DNA of 64,000 bases, taken from the NCBI RefSeq assembly GCF_001439845.1, contig NZ_JYLO01000007.1:248001-312000 (forward strand), read 5' to 3'. Positions 1 through 10,969 of this stretch are shown here, in pieces. A program made the translations under genes and the position numbers. Within the stretch, counting starts at the first letter, position 1, and every line of letters begins with the position of its first letter. This DNA comes from Pseudomonas lactis. GTDB lineage: Bacteria; Pseudomonadota; Gammaproteobacteria; Pseudomonadales; Pseudomonadaceae. The notes beneath the pieces were generated by a model. The model saw only the letters and a program-made list of their open reading frames with translations. It was not told the origin of the DNA and ran no database searches.

Positions 1-2114
<2,114 letters not shown>

Positions 2115-2139
2115 GGGAGTCCTGCGGTGTGGCTACTGG

Positions 2140-2215
2140 CGCCATCGCGGGCAAGCCCGGCTCCCACAGTTGATCGCATTCCAGTGTGGGAGCCGGGCTT
2201 GCCCGCGATGACGCC
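2140..2215. repeat. REP inverted pair, family A (REPIN-like)
   Basis: Two inverted arms (2141-2169 and 2185-2215) share the core GTGGGAGCCGGGCTTGCCCG and flank a 15-base spacer. The same core with small changes recurs at 30108, 32817, 40799 and 41327. It is an intergenic palindrome of the Pseudomonas REP type, and its transcript could fold into a long hairpin. Confidence 0.85.
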
Positions 2216-2251
2216 CGGGAGGACGGCAGCTTAATCCCTGAAAAAATCAGG

Positions 2252-3019
2252 TCAAGTACTCACATACCGCCCGATCAACGCAATACCACTGGCCAATACC
2301 AACCAGGTCACCAACCGCACGAACGCCTCACGAGACAGCCGCATCGTCAGCCTGCGCCCACACCACAGCCCCAGGGCCATCGCTGGCAACAGGCAAACCG
2401 CCAACATCAATAACGGCCAATCTGCATAAACCCCGGCAATCAGGAACAGACTCAAACGCACAACCGTGCTGCAACTGATCAGCGCACTTTGCGTAGCCCG
2501 CGCTGCGTCCTTGGGCAAACGGCTATTCAGATAGATCGCATATAAAAAGCCGCCACTGCCAAATAGCGCACCAAACAGGCCACCCACAGTGCCCATGGGA
2601 ATCGACCACCCCGCCGCCAGCTGACTCGGCCGTGCTTTCACCGCCAGGCTGTAAATCGCGTAGGCGCTGATAAACAGCCCCATCAACAACAGCAGCAGGT
2701 CCGAATGCAGGTTGAGCAAAAACACCACCCCCAGGGTGCAGCCGATGGCCATGCAGGGCAGCAACCGCAACAGTTCTGGCTTGTTCACATCGCGCCGCGT
2801 TTGCAGCAGGCCACCAAACGCCGCGACAAAGTCCAGAAGCACCAGCAACGGGATGATCTTCGACAGCGGCATGAATAGAATCAGGATCGGCCCCGCCACC
2901 AGCGCGGTGCCAAACCCGGCAATGCCGAACACGATGTAAGCCACCGCCACACCCAGGCCGATCACCAGCCAATCAACACCGCCGAACGACCACTGGCTCA
3001 TCAGCTCAACCGGGCTCAT
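2252..3019 (-). CDS. Sulfite exporter TauE/SafE (TSUP) family permease
   Basis: A 255-residue integral membrane protein with about eight hydrophobic segments. It shows the two half-repeats typical of the TauE/SafE family: a Gly-rich first half with GIAGFGTALVAGP near residue 33, and a second with GGLFGALFGSGG near residue 145. Family members move anions or organosulfur compounds such as sulfite, sulfoacetate or taurine derivatives across the inner membrane. The substrate here cannot be read from sequence. The start ATG has the strong ribosome site AGAAGGAATAAGTC. It is divergent from the LysR regulator at 3121, which is the likely regulator. Confidence 0.9.
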   Translation of the reverse strand: MSPVELMSQWSFGGVDWLVIGLGVAVAYIVFGIAGFGTALVAGPILILFMPLSKIIPLLVLLDFVAAFGGLLQTRRDVNKPELLRLLPCMAIGCTLGVVFLLNLHSDLLLLLMGLFISAYAIYSLAVKARPSQLAAGWSIPMGTVGGLFGALFGSGGFLYAIYLNSRLPKDAARATQSALISCSTVVRLSLFLIAGVYADWPLLMLAVCLLPAMALGLWCGRRLTMRLSREAFVRLVTWLVLASGIALIGRYVST

Positions 3020-3120
3020 GACTTATTCCTTCTATTTCAGATGCCACTCACTTTAGCCATCGAGGAGTGTTGCGACTAATATCTTCAAAGCTCGCTACCC
3101 ATCTCAAAAAGGCATGACTT

Positions 3121-4011
3121 TTGATCTCCACTCGCCAACTGCGTTATTTCGTCGAAATCACCGAGAGCGGTAGCTTCAGTGCCGCGGCCGAACGCCTGTT
3201 CGTGGCGCAATCGGCGTTGAGCCGGCAGATCAAGGAGCTGGAATCACAACTGCAAACCCCGCTGTTCGAACGCACTGCACGCCAGCCACGGCTGACGGCC
3301 GCCGGCGAAGCCTTCTACCCACGGGCGCGCAACCTGCTGAGTGAGTTGCTCAAGGCCAGCGACCTGGCGACGCAAGTGGGCCAGGGCCAACTCGGCACTC
3401 TGCGCCTGAGCCACTCGAGTACCGTGCCGATGAGCGGCGCGTTACTGCAAGGCATCAGCACGTGGCTGGAGCGCTGTCCGGGTGTGTCGATGGATATCGT
3501 CAAGCTCTCCTCCGAAGCCCAACTGGAGGAAATCGCCGAGGGGCGACTGGACGTCGGCCTGCTGCGGTTGCCGGTGTTGCGCCAGCGCGAAGGCGTGCGC
3601 GTGGTGCCGTTGTACACCGAGCCGTTGGCGCTGGCGGTGCCGACAGGTCACCCGTTGGCACGCAGCGACGCAGCGGTGGAGTTGGCGCAACTCAAGGACC
3701 AAGCGTTTATCTCGATCCCCCATCCTCAGCGCGGCGGGCTGAGTTATCTGTCGGCCGAATTGTGCATGCGTGCAGGTTTTTTCCCCAAGGCAGCGCGGGT
3801 GATGTCGCGCAAGACCACGCAGTTGCAATTGATCCAGGCCGGTTTTGGCATTGCCTTGTTACCAAAATCCATGCAGGACATCGCCCCGCCCAACGTGCAT
3901 TTTTTGCCCTTGGCCGACCCGGACTGCCACAGCACCGTAGCGCTGGCCTGCGCGCAAGCGCCAAACGCGCTGGTGGAGCAATTCTGTCAAACCCTGCACG
4001 AATGCCTATAA
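3121..4011 (+). CDS. LysR-family transcriptional regulator (TTG start)
   Basis: A 296-residue LysR-type regulator. The N-terminal winged helix-turn-helix (residues 1-60) contains the usual SFSAAAERLFVAQSALSRQI motif, followed by a linker helix. The effector-binding domain (about 90-290) starts with a typical GTLRLSHSST strand. No in-frame ATG or GTG is close, so the TTG at 3121 is taken; the ATG at 3114 is out of frame. It is divergent from the TauE/SafE permease with a 101-bp gap, the classical arrangement for a LysR protein and its target. Its stop lies 10 bp before xseA. Confidence 0.9.
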   Translation: MISTRQLRYFVEITESGSFSAAAERLFVAQSALSRQIKELESQLQTPLFERTARQPRLTAAGEAFYPRARNLLSELLKASDLATQVGQGQLGTLRLSHSSTVPMSGALLQGISTWLERCPGVSMDIVKLSSEAQLEEIAEGRLDVGLLRLPVLRQREGVRVVPLYTEPLALAVPTGHPLARSDAAVELAQLKDQAFISIPHPQRGGLSYLSAELCMRAGFFPKAARVMSRKTTQLQLIQAGFGIALLPKSMQDIAPPNVHFLPLADPDCHSTVALACAQAPNALVEQFCQTLHECL

Positions 4012-4021
4012 ACTGCCGCCC

Positions 4022-5401
4022 ATGATTAAAGATCCTTTTGCCCGCTTGGGCCTGGACCGCGAAGTCCTGACTGTCAGCCAACTCAACGGCCGTGCGCGGG
4101 TGTTGCTGGAAGACGTGTTCACCAATATCTGGGTGGAAGGCGAGATCTCCAACCTCGCCCGCCCGGCCTCCGGCCATGTGTACTTCACGCTCAAGGACAG
4201 TGGCGCCCAGGTGCGTTGCGCGCTGTTTCGCAATAACGCGGCGCGGGTACGCCAGGCGTTGAAGGACGGCCTGGCGGTGAAGGTGCGCGGCAAGGTCTCG
4301 TTGTTCGAGGGCCGTGGCGATTACCAACTGATCCTCGATACCGTGGAGCCGGCCGGTGATGGTGCGCTGCGCCTGGCCTTTGATGCACTGAAGGAAAAGC
4401 TCAGCGCCGAAGGCCTGTTCAGTGCCGAACGCAAAGTGGCGCTGCCGGTGCATCCTCGGCGCATCGGCATTATCAGCTCACCCACCGGCGCGGTGATTCG
4501 CGACATCATCAGCGTGTTCCGCCGCCGTGCGCCGAACGTTGAACTGACCCTGATCCCTACCGCCGTGCAAGGCCGCGAAGCAATCGCGCAGATTGTGCGG
4601 GCGCTGAAACTCGCCGACGCACGCGGTTTCGACGCGCTGATCCTGGCCCGTGGCGGTGGCTCCCTGGAAGACCTCTGGTGTTTCAACGAAGAGGCGGTGG
4701 CTCGCGCAATTGATGCCTGTGTTACCCCCATCGTCAGTGCCGTCGGCCATGAAACCGATGTATCCATCAGTGACTTCGTGGCGGACGTGCGCGCCCCTAC
4801 CCCCTCCGCCGCCGCCGAGTTGCTGGCCCCAGACGCCAGCCATCTGGTGCGCCAAGTAGAAAATTTGCAGCGCCGCCTGGTGATGCTGATGCGCAACCGC
4901 CTGAGCCACAGCCGCCTGCGCCTGGAAGGCATGGCCCGCCGCTTGCGTCACCCTGGTGAGCGCTTGCGCCAACAGGCCCAGCGCCTGGATGACCTGGACA
5001 TGCGCTTGCGCCGTGCGTTTGAGCGCAGCCTCAATACCCGTCGCGAGCGCTTGATCCGCCTGGAAACCCGCCTCGCCGGCCAGCATCCTGGCCGTCAACT
5101 GGCCCTCTTGCGCCAGCGCCTGGACAGCCTCGCCGAACGCCTGCCCCGCGCCATGCGCGAAGGTCTCAAGGCGCGGCGCCTGCAACTGCAGAGCCAGGTG
5201 CAGACGTTGCAGGTGGTCAGCCCGCTGGCGACCCTGGGCCGTGGCTACAGCATCCTGTTGGACGAGCGCGGCCAGGCGATTCGCAACGCCGCACAAACCC
5301 ACACCGGCCAGCGCCTCACCGCGCGCCTGGGTGAAGGCCAATTGCAAGTGCGGGTGGAAGACAACCACCTGACACCCGTCACCCTTTCATTATTGGATTG
5401 A
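4022..5401 (+). CDS. xseA: Exodeoxyribonuclease VII large subunit
   Basis: Large subunit of the single-strand-specific exonuclease VII, which degrades DNA to oligonucleotides and acts with XseB. The protein has 459 residues, a normal length. An N-terminal OB-fold (about 14-110, TVSQLNGRARVLLE start) is followed by the nuclease domain (about 130-330). Conserved blocks there are GIISSPTGAVIRDI, ARGGGSLEDLW and SAVGHETDVSISDFVAD. A long coiled coil rich in Arg and Leu (about 285-410) follows, then the C-terminal segment with GRGYSIL. The M23 peptidase gene begins 3 bp after the stop, suggesting co-transcription. Confidence 0.97.
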   Translation: MIKDPFARLGLDREVLTVSQLNGRARVLLEDVFTNIWVEGEISNLARPASGHVYFTLKDSGAQVRCALFRNNAARVRQALKDGLAVKVRGKVSLFEGRGDYQLILDTVEPAGDGALRLAFDALKEKLSAEGLFSAERKVALPVHPRRIGIISSPTGAVIRDIISVFRRRAPNVELTLIPTAVQGREAIAQIVRALKLADARGFDALILARGGGSLEDLWCFNEEAVARAIDACVTPIVSAVGHETDVSISDFVADVRAPTPSAAAELLAPDASHLVRQVENLQRRLVMLMRNRLSHSRLRLEGMARRLRHPGERLRQQAQRLDDLDMRLRRAFERSLNTRRERLIRLETRLAGQHPGRQLALLRQRLDSLAERLPRAMREGLKARRLQLQSQVQTLQVVSPLATLGRGYSILLDERGQAIRNAAQTHTGQRLTARLGEGQLQVRVEDNHLTPVTLSLLD

Positions 5402-5404
5402 TCG

Positions 5405-6226
5405 ATGCCACGCCTACTGAGCCTGTTGATGCTGTTGTGCCTCACGTTTAACGCCCACGCCGACAGCTACATCACGCGAACCCTGAACAAACCCGTGCCT
5501 GGCGGCGTGGCCGTCGTCGAACTAGGCCCTTCGGCCACAGCGCCGAAAGCCACCTACCAGGGCAAGCCGGTGCTGGTGGTCAAGGAGCAGGACAACTGGC
5601 TGGCGATTGTCGGCATCCCGTTGACGGTCAAGCCTGGCAACGAGCGCATCAGCAGCGGGGGGCGCAACCTGCCGTTTATCGTCGGCTACAAGAAGTATCC
5701 GGAACAACGCATCACCTTGAAGAACAAAAGCCAGGTCAACCCCGACCCGGCCCAGCTCAAGCGCATCGAAGGCGAATTGGCAGTGCAGCTCAAGGCTTAC
5801 CGCAGCTTCAGCCCGAATTTGCCGAGCAATCTGGTGCTGGATAAACCGGTGAACGGGCCGCTGTCGAGCAAGTTCGGGGTGCGACGCTTCTTCAACGGCG
5901 AAGAGCGCAACCCGCACTCGGGCCTGGACTTCGCCGTACCGGCCGGCACACCGATCAAGACACCCGCCAATGGCAAGGTGATTCTGGTCGGCAATTACTT
6001 CTTCAACGGCAATACCGTGTTTGTCGACCATGGCCAGGGGTTTATCAGCATGTTCTGCCATATGTCGAAGATCGATGTGAGGGTGGGTCAGCAACTGGTG
6101 CGCGGTGCGGTAGTCGGCAAAGTAGGCTCGACAGGCCGGGCCACTGGGCCGCATATGCACTGGAACGTCAGCCTGAACGATGCACGGGTAGATCCGGCGA
6201 TTTTTATCGGCGCGTTTCAACCCTGA
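5405..6226 (+). CDS. Secreted M23-family peptidoglycan metallopeptidase
   Basis: A 273-residue exported protein with a signal peptide (residues 1-19, cleaved after NAHA). The C-terminal LytM/M23 domain (about 150-265) has the complete zinc site: H171 and D175 in HSGLDFA, and H252 in the HxH motif GPHMHWN, with H219 as the probable additional catalytic histidine. All catalytic residues are present, so an active endopeptidase that cuts peptidoglycan cross-links in the periplasm is expected, rather than a degenerate activator. The N-terminal half is an all-beta region with no motif I can name. It is closely coupled to xseA. Confidence 0.92.
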   Translation: MPRLLSLLMLLCLTFNAHADSYITRTLNKPVPGGVAVVELGPSATAPKATYQGKPVLVVKEQDNWLAIVGIPLTVKPGNERISSGGRNLPFIVGYKKYPEQRITLKNKSQVNPDPAQLKRIEGELAVQLKAYRSFSPNLPSNLVLDKPVNGPLSSKFGVRRFFNGEERNPHSGLDFAVPAGTPIKTPANGKVILVGNYFFNGNTVFVDHGQGFISMFCHMSKIDVRVGQQLVRGAVVGKVGSTGRATGPHMHWNVSLNDARVDPAIFIGAFQP

Positions 6227-6243
6227 ATACCGTGGCCGTGAGG

Positions 6244-6271
6244 GGCGTCAGTGATTTCCTGCGCTGACGCC
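6244..6271 (+). terminator. Possible terminator hairpin after the M23 peptidase
   Basis: A perfect 8-bp stem GGCGTCAG/CTGACGCC with a 12-base loop lies 17 bp after the stop codon. There is no T-tract, so this could be a Rho-assisted end or an RNA-stabilising hairpin. Confidence 0.4.
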
Positions 6272-6424
6272 TGATCTGCCGCAGGTTCGCTGCAATGCAC
6301 TGTGATCTTCTTACACTTTTGCGATGAACCATCCGACACCCGAGACTCACTCAACCAGCGATTTACACGGACGTAATGAGCAGGACCTGAGCATTGGAGA
6401 TCCAATTCCCATGAGACTCTTTCC

Positions 6425-9400
6425 ATGTCCCTTACCCCAGCACTGTCAGAGCGACATTCGCAAAACCTCTTGACCTCATCTCACGCCTCACCCGGTACCC
6501 CCCCGACCAGCCCGCCTACACCACCCGCAACTCTGCAACAACCTGCATCAGTCCCCTTGCCAGCCGCCGCCAATTACGCCCCCGATCACCCGCCTACTCC
6601 CGCCTCGTCAGGTATAACCCCGGCGAAAATGCGATACCAACAGTTGGTGAAGCATTTCAAACCCAGCAATGAAATACAGTTCACCACTGAACACGCGATG
6701 CTGACTGAAGACATGCAACGCCTGCACAGCCAGCAACCCGGCTTCAAGGCCTTTGTGCAGGCGCAACTTGAGGAGGCGTTCCCCGCGATCAGGCCGCTGG
6801 ATACCGACATGCTCAGTTTCAATCGCTACCGCGTGGGCGATGGACGCGAATCACTGGCCTCTTCAGAACCCCTGATGACTGCGCTGGCCAGGATGATCCG
6901 CGACATCCAGGCCAACCCGAATGCGTTGATGCGCCCGGAGCGGGGCATAAGCACTCAATTCACTCATCGACGAACCATTGCCGACCTGGCGGTACCGGTC
7001 TTTACCGAAAGCACACTGCAATCCATTGCTCGCAGCATTACCACGCAATACCCGCAGGCGCTTGAAGAATACTGGAGCACACCACGGCCGGTGGAAAATC
7101 AGCCGACTCTCCAGATGCCGCCGCAAGAGCAACTGTTGTTCCTGCACAAAAAACAGCTGTCGATCCTCGCCTCACTGCGCCTGAGCGATGGCACCCTGAG
7201 CGCGACCGGCAAAGACCTGATCGACTCCGCATTGCGCTACCCCACCCTGCAAGACCGAGAAAAACGCTTCACCGACGGTGATCGCTTTGGGGTGTACCCC
7301 GTCACTGTGGATGACCAAACGGAACATGGCGCGATGCTGCCAGGGGCCTTTCTCATCACCCGAAAAGACGGCTCATATGCTACGCCGCCCACCTGGCCGA
7401 ATGGGCGCGCACTTGCGCTCAACGATGACAATGGCCCCGTCGTGATGTACACGCCCAGCGAAGGTTTCGAGGAATTCGCAACCCCGGCCCAGGCGCGCCA
7501 GGCTTTGGCCAGCCGCCTGGACCAGGGCGGTGTCGAGGCCAAGTTGCTCCTGCAAGGCCTGCCCCCGGCTCTGCAAAACCGGCCCGATCCTATTACCGGA
7601 AAAGATCTGATGTCCAGTGTCGAGCCATCGGCCGGGGATGTGTTGGCGCAATCCATCCCCTGGATGCTCAAACGCCAGCGGGCAGACATTAATACCCACC
7701 TGAGCACAGCATTGGCGCCAGGCAAAACCGTCAACCCTCTTCTCGACAGTGCCACATTGGAAGGTATCGATAATGCGGCCGATTGGTCGTACCTCATCGA
7801 TGGCACCAACGCCATGCTGGCCCGGGACGACAAACTGACCGACAAACTCCAACCCGAATGGTTGAAGAATCTAAGCCCCTTTCAAGAAGCCTTGTTTTTG
7901 CACTTGGAAAAGGCGCAGGAACAGAGCCTGGATGCGCTGACGCCCCTGCTTGAAAAAATCCCGGCGCTGAACACCTTCGCCCGTGATCGCCTGAATGCAG
8001 CCATCAAACAGCGATACCCGGCAGCAGAAATCGATGCGGATCAACTCATGGTGCAGGTCCACACCCGCACCGCCATCCACGGTGGGAGAGGGACTGGCCA
8101 ACCCCTCTATTCGAAACAAGACGCGGTGTCCCTGACCGACTTGGCGCTGAAGAATCCCAGTGGCTTCCCTGCCGTCGAAAGAGGTGTATACACCGATGAG
8201 AAAATGACCTTGCCTCTGCGCGACAAGCACGGCAAGCCTGTGCGAGACCTGAGCGGCAAGCCGGTTACCCTGGATACCGACGATCTCAAGGCACTGGTCA
8301 ATACCACCGATGTCGGGGGCGAATACACCAAACTGCTCAAACAGGAAATGGCCCCAGATGCCCAATCGGGGAACGCTGTGCACTTGCGCACAGCGTGGAA
8401 AGCTCATCTGGCAGACGCGATGGACAAAGAGGCGTTTCTGGCAGAACTCAGCCCCGACGCCTATACGGAACTGGCCAGCGACAACATCCATAAACGCGCG
8501 GCGCAGTGGGCGGATGCGGTACTGACTCACCCCGACCCGGCCACCCGCCCTCAAGTCGATGGGAAAACCATCGTCGCCAACAGCCTGCTCCACAGGGGGC
8601 TAGCGGTGCAGGGCGTAATGGTGATCGGCAACCAGACAGATCCATCACTGGTGCTGTACACCCCCAAGGCTCCCGACGGCATTACTTATCGCGAAGTGGC
8701 GGATCACACGGCCCTCAACACCCTCCTGGAGAAAAAAGAGTGGGCAACCTATATCGCGCAAAGAAAATCACCGGTCAGTAAAGATGAGATCGATCAGTTC
8801 AAGGGAGCGCTTAAAGAAGTTGCGTACAACCCAACGAAATTGATGTCCCCCGAACTGGTGGTTTCGTCGGTCAAGCTGCTGGGAGGCGCCACTCGCCTTG
8901 AGCCCATAAAAGGTGATTTCCAAGACCATCTGTACAAGCAACACGTACAGATGGCGATCGACCGAGCGGATCACCAGTCCGTAAGCAGTGCGCAGGTCGC
9001 ACGGCAATCGCTCAAGAACAAAATCGAGTTCGGCATTGAAGTGGCATTGATCTTTACTGACCTGATACCCGTGGCTGGCAAGGGCGTGTCTGCGGGTTTT
9101 CGTCTGGGCAAAGCCGGCATCAGCGCACTGCGTGCCAACAGCAGAGTGTTGCCACACCTGATCAAAAGACCCGGCCTGGGACGGGCGATCTACAGTGATT
9201 TCACTCTGTCTGCGTCGGGTATCTCCAATGTTCGCGCGGCCCCCATGCGCCCGGTATTCAAATCGTCGACGGCCACAGGCGCGATTACCCCGCGCCCTGG
9301 GCCAAGAGCACTGCCTGCGCCCGTCAGCCCAGTGCCGGCGCGCCCCTTCGCCAGCACCGGCAACACTATTGCCGGCTCACGCACGCCCAACGACGCCGTC

Positions 9401-10570
9401 ATTCCAGAGCGCGACTTGAGTGCGTACGCCAGGCCTGGCGACATGATCAACGGTCGGACGCTCAGGAGTGACGGTACCTATAACGTTGGCGACGAGTGGT
9501 TCATCCGATTTACCGACAGTACCCGCGTGAGGAGGGTTTATCAGATCGATTCAGCCTTTCACGCTCGCAGTGGCTGGGTCAATATCATCGACCCGAACGT
9601 CCCATCAACTGCGCCCAAAAGCAGCAGGATCGTCGCCTCTGTACAACATGCGGGCAACGGTGAATGGCGCCTGAATCAACTGCCCGGTGGAGCCCCCACG
9701 CCGACACCGGGAACTTCGACGACAGGCGCCGGGGCCCCTGCCCGACCAGCGTTACCAGACGCCGAGTATTTCAGCCTCAACAGAGGGCGGCTGGTCGAAG
9801 CCGACTTCACCGCTAAAACCTTGCCTGTGGCCAGGTATTGGTTCAGGCGGGATTTGTATAACTTCTACAAGAACATGCTCACTCAAGGCCAGATGCCGCC
9901 GCGCCCGCCCCGGCTGGAGCTCGCACCCGGCACCTCGCCGGCCGACCTGTTGCGTAAGGCCTACGAAATCACTGATGTGGTGGTACTGGGCGAGCGCCAT
10001 AACGAAATCGCCAGTTTCCAGATGCTCAAAGAGAATATGCAGGCCCTCAAAGAGTCTGGGGTTACCACACTTTATCTTGAGAATGTCGAAACCAATGCCG
10101 CGGGCCAGCTCATGGATGTGGGCATGGGGGCCCACCGTCCTCAAGGCGCGTCTCCCACGCTCTCGGAACTGGTTCAACTTGCCAATGACAATGGAATCAC
10201 CGTCAAATCCCTCGAGCACCACTACTTGACCCGCCGATCGGATATGCCCGATTTCTATAAGTACGTTGGGGACAACGACGAAGGTATTACTCGCCTGCAA
10301 GAATTCAATTACTTCGCGAGCCGTATCTTGGAAACACGCAAGCCGGGCGAAAAAGTACTCGCCTTGGTAGGCCGGGCCCATATGAACACGGCCCGAAACG
10401 TTCCAGGTCTGGCGGAACTCAATGGAGGGGTGGGCATAGGCGTGTACCCCGACACAACATTCAACAAAAGTGTTGCCATCAGCGGCCCATCAATCCCGAG
10501 AGATCCCGGGGCTAACGTCACGAATAGCCTCACGGTAGGGGATTATCAGATCTTCCATAAAGTCACTTGA
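6425..10570 (+). CDS. Large dermonecrotic-toxin-like protein with C-terminal EreA/ChaN/TIKI-like domain (1381 aa)
   Basis: The N-terminus (1-60) is Pro/Ser/Thr-rich without a Sec signal. Residues about 70-860 resemble the long N-terminal region of Pseudomonas proteins annotated as dermonecrotic or membrane-targeted toxins. A hydrophobic stretch, IEFGIEVALIFTDLIPVAG, lies near residue 870. A Pro-rich linker and a small beta-rich segment (about 995-1080) follow. The C-terminal domain (about 1170-1345) has GERHNE (E1190, H1192), YLENVET (E1219), SLEHHYL and LVGRAHMNT (H1319). This is the Glu/His arrangement of the EreA/ChaN/TIKI/Pasteurella-toxin-C2 superfamily. Function and target are inference. 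No secretion genes lie nearby. The gene is flanked by ordinary core genes, which suggests an inserted accessory gene. The ATG at 6425 has only a weak ribosome site. Confidence 0.75.
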   Translation: MSLTPALSERHSQNLLTSSHASPGTPPTSPPTPPATLQQPASVPLPAAANYAPDHPPTPASSGITPAKMRYQQLVKHFKPSNEIQFTTEHAMLTEDMQRLHSQQPGFKAFVQAQLEEAFPAIRPLDTDMLSFNRYRVGDGRESLASSEPLMTALARMIRDIQANPNALMRPERGISTQFTHRRTIADLAVPVFTESTLQSIARSITTQYPQALEEYWSTPRPVENQPTLQMPPQEQLLFLHKKQLSILASLRLSDGTLSATGKDLIDSALRYPTLQDREKRFTDGDRFGVYPVTVDDQTEHGAMLPGAFLITRKDGSYATPPTWPNGRALALNDDNGPVVMYTPSEGFEEFATPAQARQALASRLDQGGVEAKLLLQGLPPALQNRPDPITGKDLMSSVEPSAGDVLAQSIPWMLKRQRADINTHLSTALAPGKTVNPLLDSATLEGIDNAADWSYLIDGTNAMLARDDKLTDKLQPEWLKNLSPFQEALFLHLEKAQEQSLDALTPLLEKIPALNTFARDRLNAAIKQRYPAAEIDADQLMVQVHTRTAIHGGRGTGQPLYSKQDAVSLTDLALKNPSGFPAVERGVYTDEKMTLPLRDKHGKPVRDLSGKPVTLDTDDLKALVNTTDVGGEYTKLLKQEMAPDAQSGNAVHLRTAWKAHLADAMDKEAFLAELSPDAYTELASDNIHKRAAQWADAVLTHPDPATRPQVDGKTIVANSLLHRGLAVQGVMVIGNQTDPSLVLYTPKAPDGITYREVADHTALNTLLEKKEWATYIAQRKSPVSKDEIDQFKGALKEVAYNPTKLMSPELVVSSVKLLGGATRLEPIKGDFQDHLYKQHVQMAIDRADHQSVSSAQVARQSLKNKIEFGIEVALIFTDLIPVAGKGVSAGFRLGKAGISALRANSRVLPHLIKRPGLGRAIYSDFTLSASGISNVRAAPMRPVFKSSTATGAITPRPGPRALPAPVSPVPARPFASTGNTIAGSRTPNDAVIPERDLSAYARPGDMINGRTLRSDGTYNVGDEWFIRFTDSTRVRRVYQIDSAFHARSGWVNIIDPNVPSTAPKSSRIVASVQHAGNGEWRLNQLPGGAPTPTPGTSTTGAGAPARPALPDAEYFSLNRGRLVEADFTAKTLPVARYWFRRDLYNFYKNMLTQGQMPPRPPRLELAPGTSPADLLRKAYEITDVVVLGERHNEIASFQMLKENMQALKESGVTTLYLENVETNAAGQLMDVGMGAHRPQGASPTLSELVQLANDNGITVKSLEHHYLTRRSDMPDFYKYVGDNDEGITRLQEFNYFASRILETRKPGEKVLALVGRAHMNTARNVPGLAELNGGVGIGVYPDTTFNKSVAISGPSIPRDPGANVTNSLTVGDYQIFHKVT

Positions 10571-10969
10571 GCAATCACCGTCGTGCGTTGTTTGCGCGAT
10601 GGTGAGCCTCTCACTGTCGCATGCTGGGACACGTGAAAACCTCATGACCAAAATTGCGCCACCACCTACAGCAGCGCAACAATGTGAAGAACATAAGATA
10701 TTATTAGCAATAAATATCTATAAAGCTTGTTTTACACAGAAAATCTATCAATTTTTCCTGGCCACCTTGCCATCTCACTTGGCCACGGTTAGGGTTGGGC
10801 TTATGAAAACCTCTCACACCCTCATTCAGCTCCGCCAGCACCGCAGCCTGTGCCTAGTCAGCGCACGACTGCCAGGCTGAATCGATCTGCCTCGTCCTCA
10901 AGTTTTATCCCCAATAACAGTTCTACGGCAGGCCGCCTTTTCTCGGCCCCTACAACCAAGGATTTCCCG
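10571..10969 (+). other. Intergenic leader region upstream of leuA
   Basis: This 399-bp stretch has no full-length gene. Its first half contains an unusually AT-rich patch (about 10683-10760) that is a likely promoter region, although no clean -35/-10 pair stands out. A short reading frame (10803-10880, listed separately) follows. Between it and leuA are two mutually exclusive small stems around 10926-10948: GGC/GCC followed by TTTTCT, and GGCCG/CGGCC. Confidence 0.5.
10803..10880 (+). CDS. Candidate leader peptide of leuA (25 aa)
   Basis: A 25-codon reading frame starting ATGAAAACC ends 89 bp before the leuA ATG. It codes for five leucines (positions 7, 10, 16, 18, 23), one of them the rare CTA, within the segment [17 protein letters not shown]. 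Leucine-rich short peptides before leucine biosynthesis genes are the hallmark of translational attenuation in other bacteria. Here the ribosome site is weak and the following hairpins are small, so the attenuation role is inference. It may be a conserved small peptide of another kind. Confidence 0.5.
   Translation: MKTSHTLIQLRQHRSLCLVSARLPG

Noticed and set aside
10850..10969. 40-residue N-terminal extension of LeuA
   Set aside because: The extension is Ser/Thr/Arg-rich and absent from family members; the ATG at 10970 has AAGGA at correct distance.
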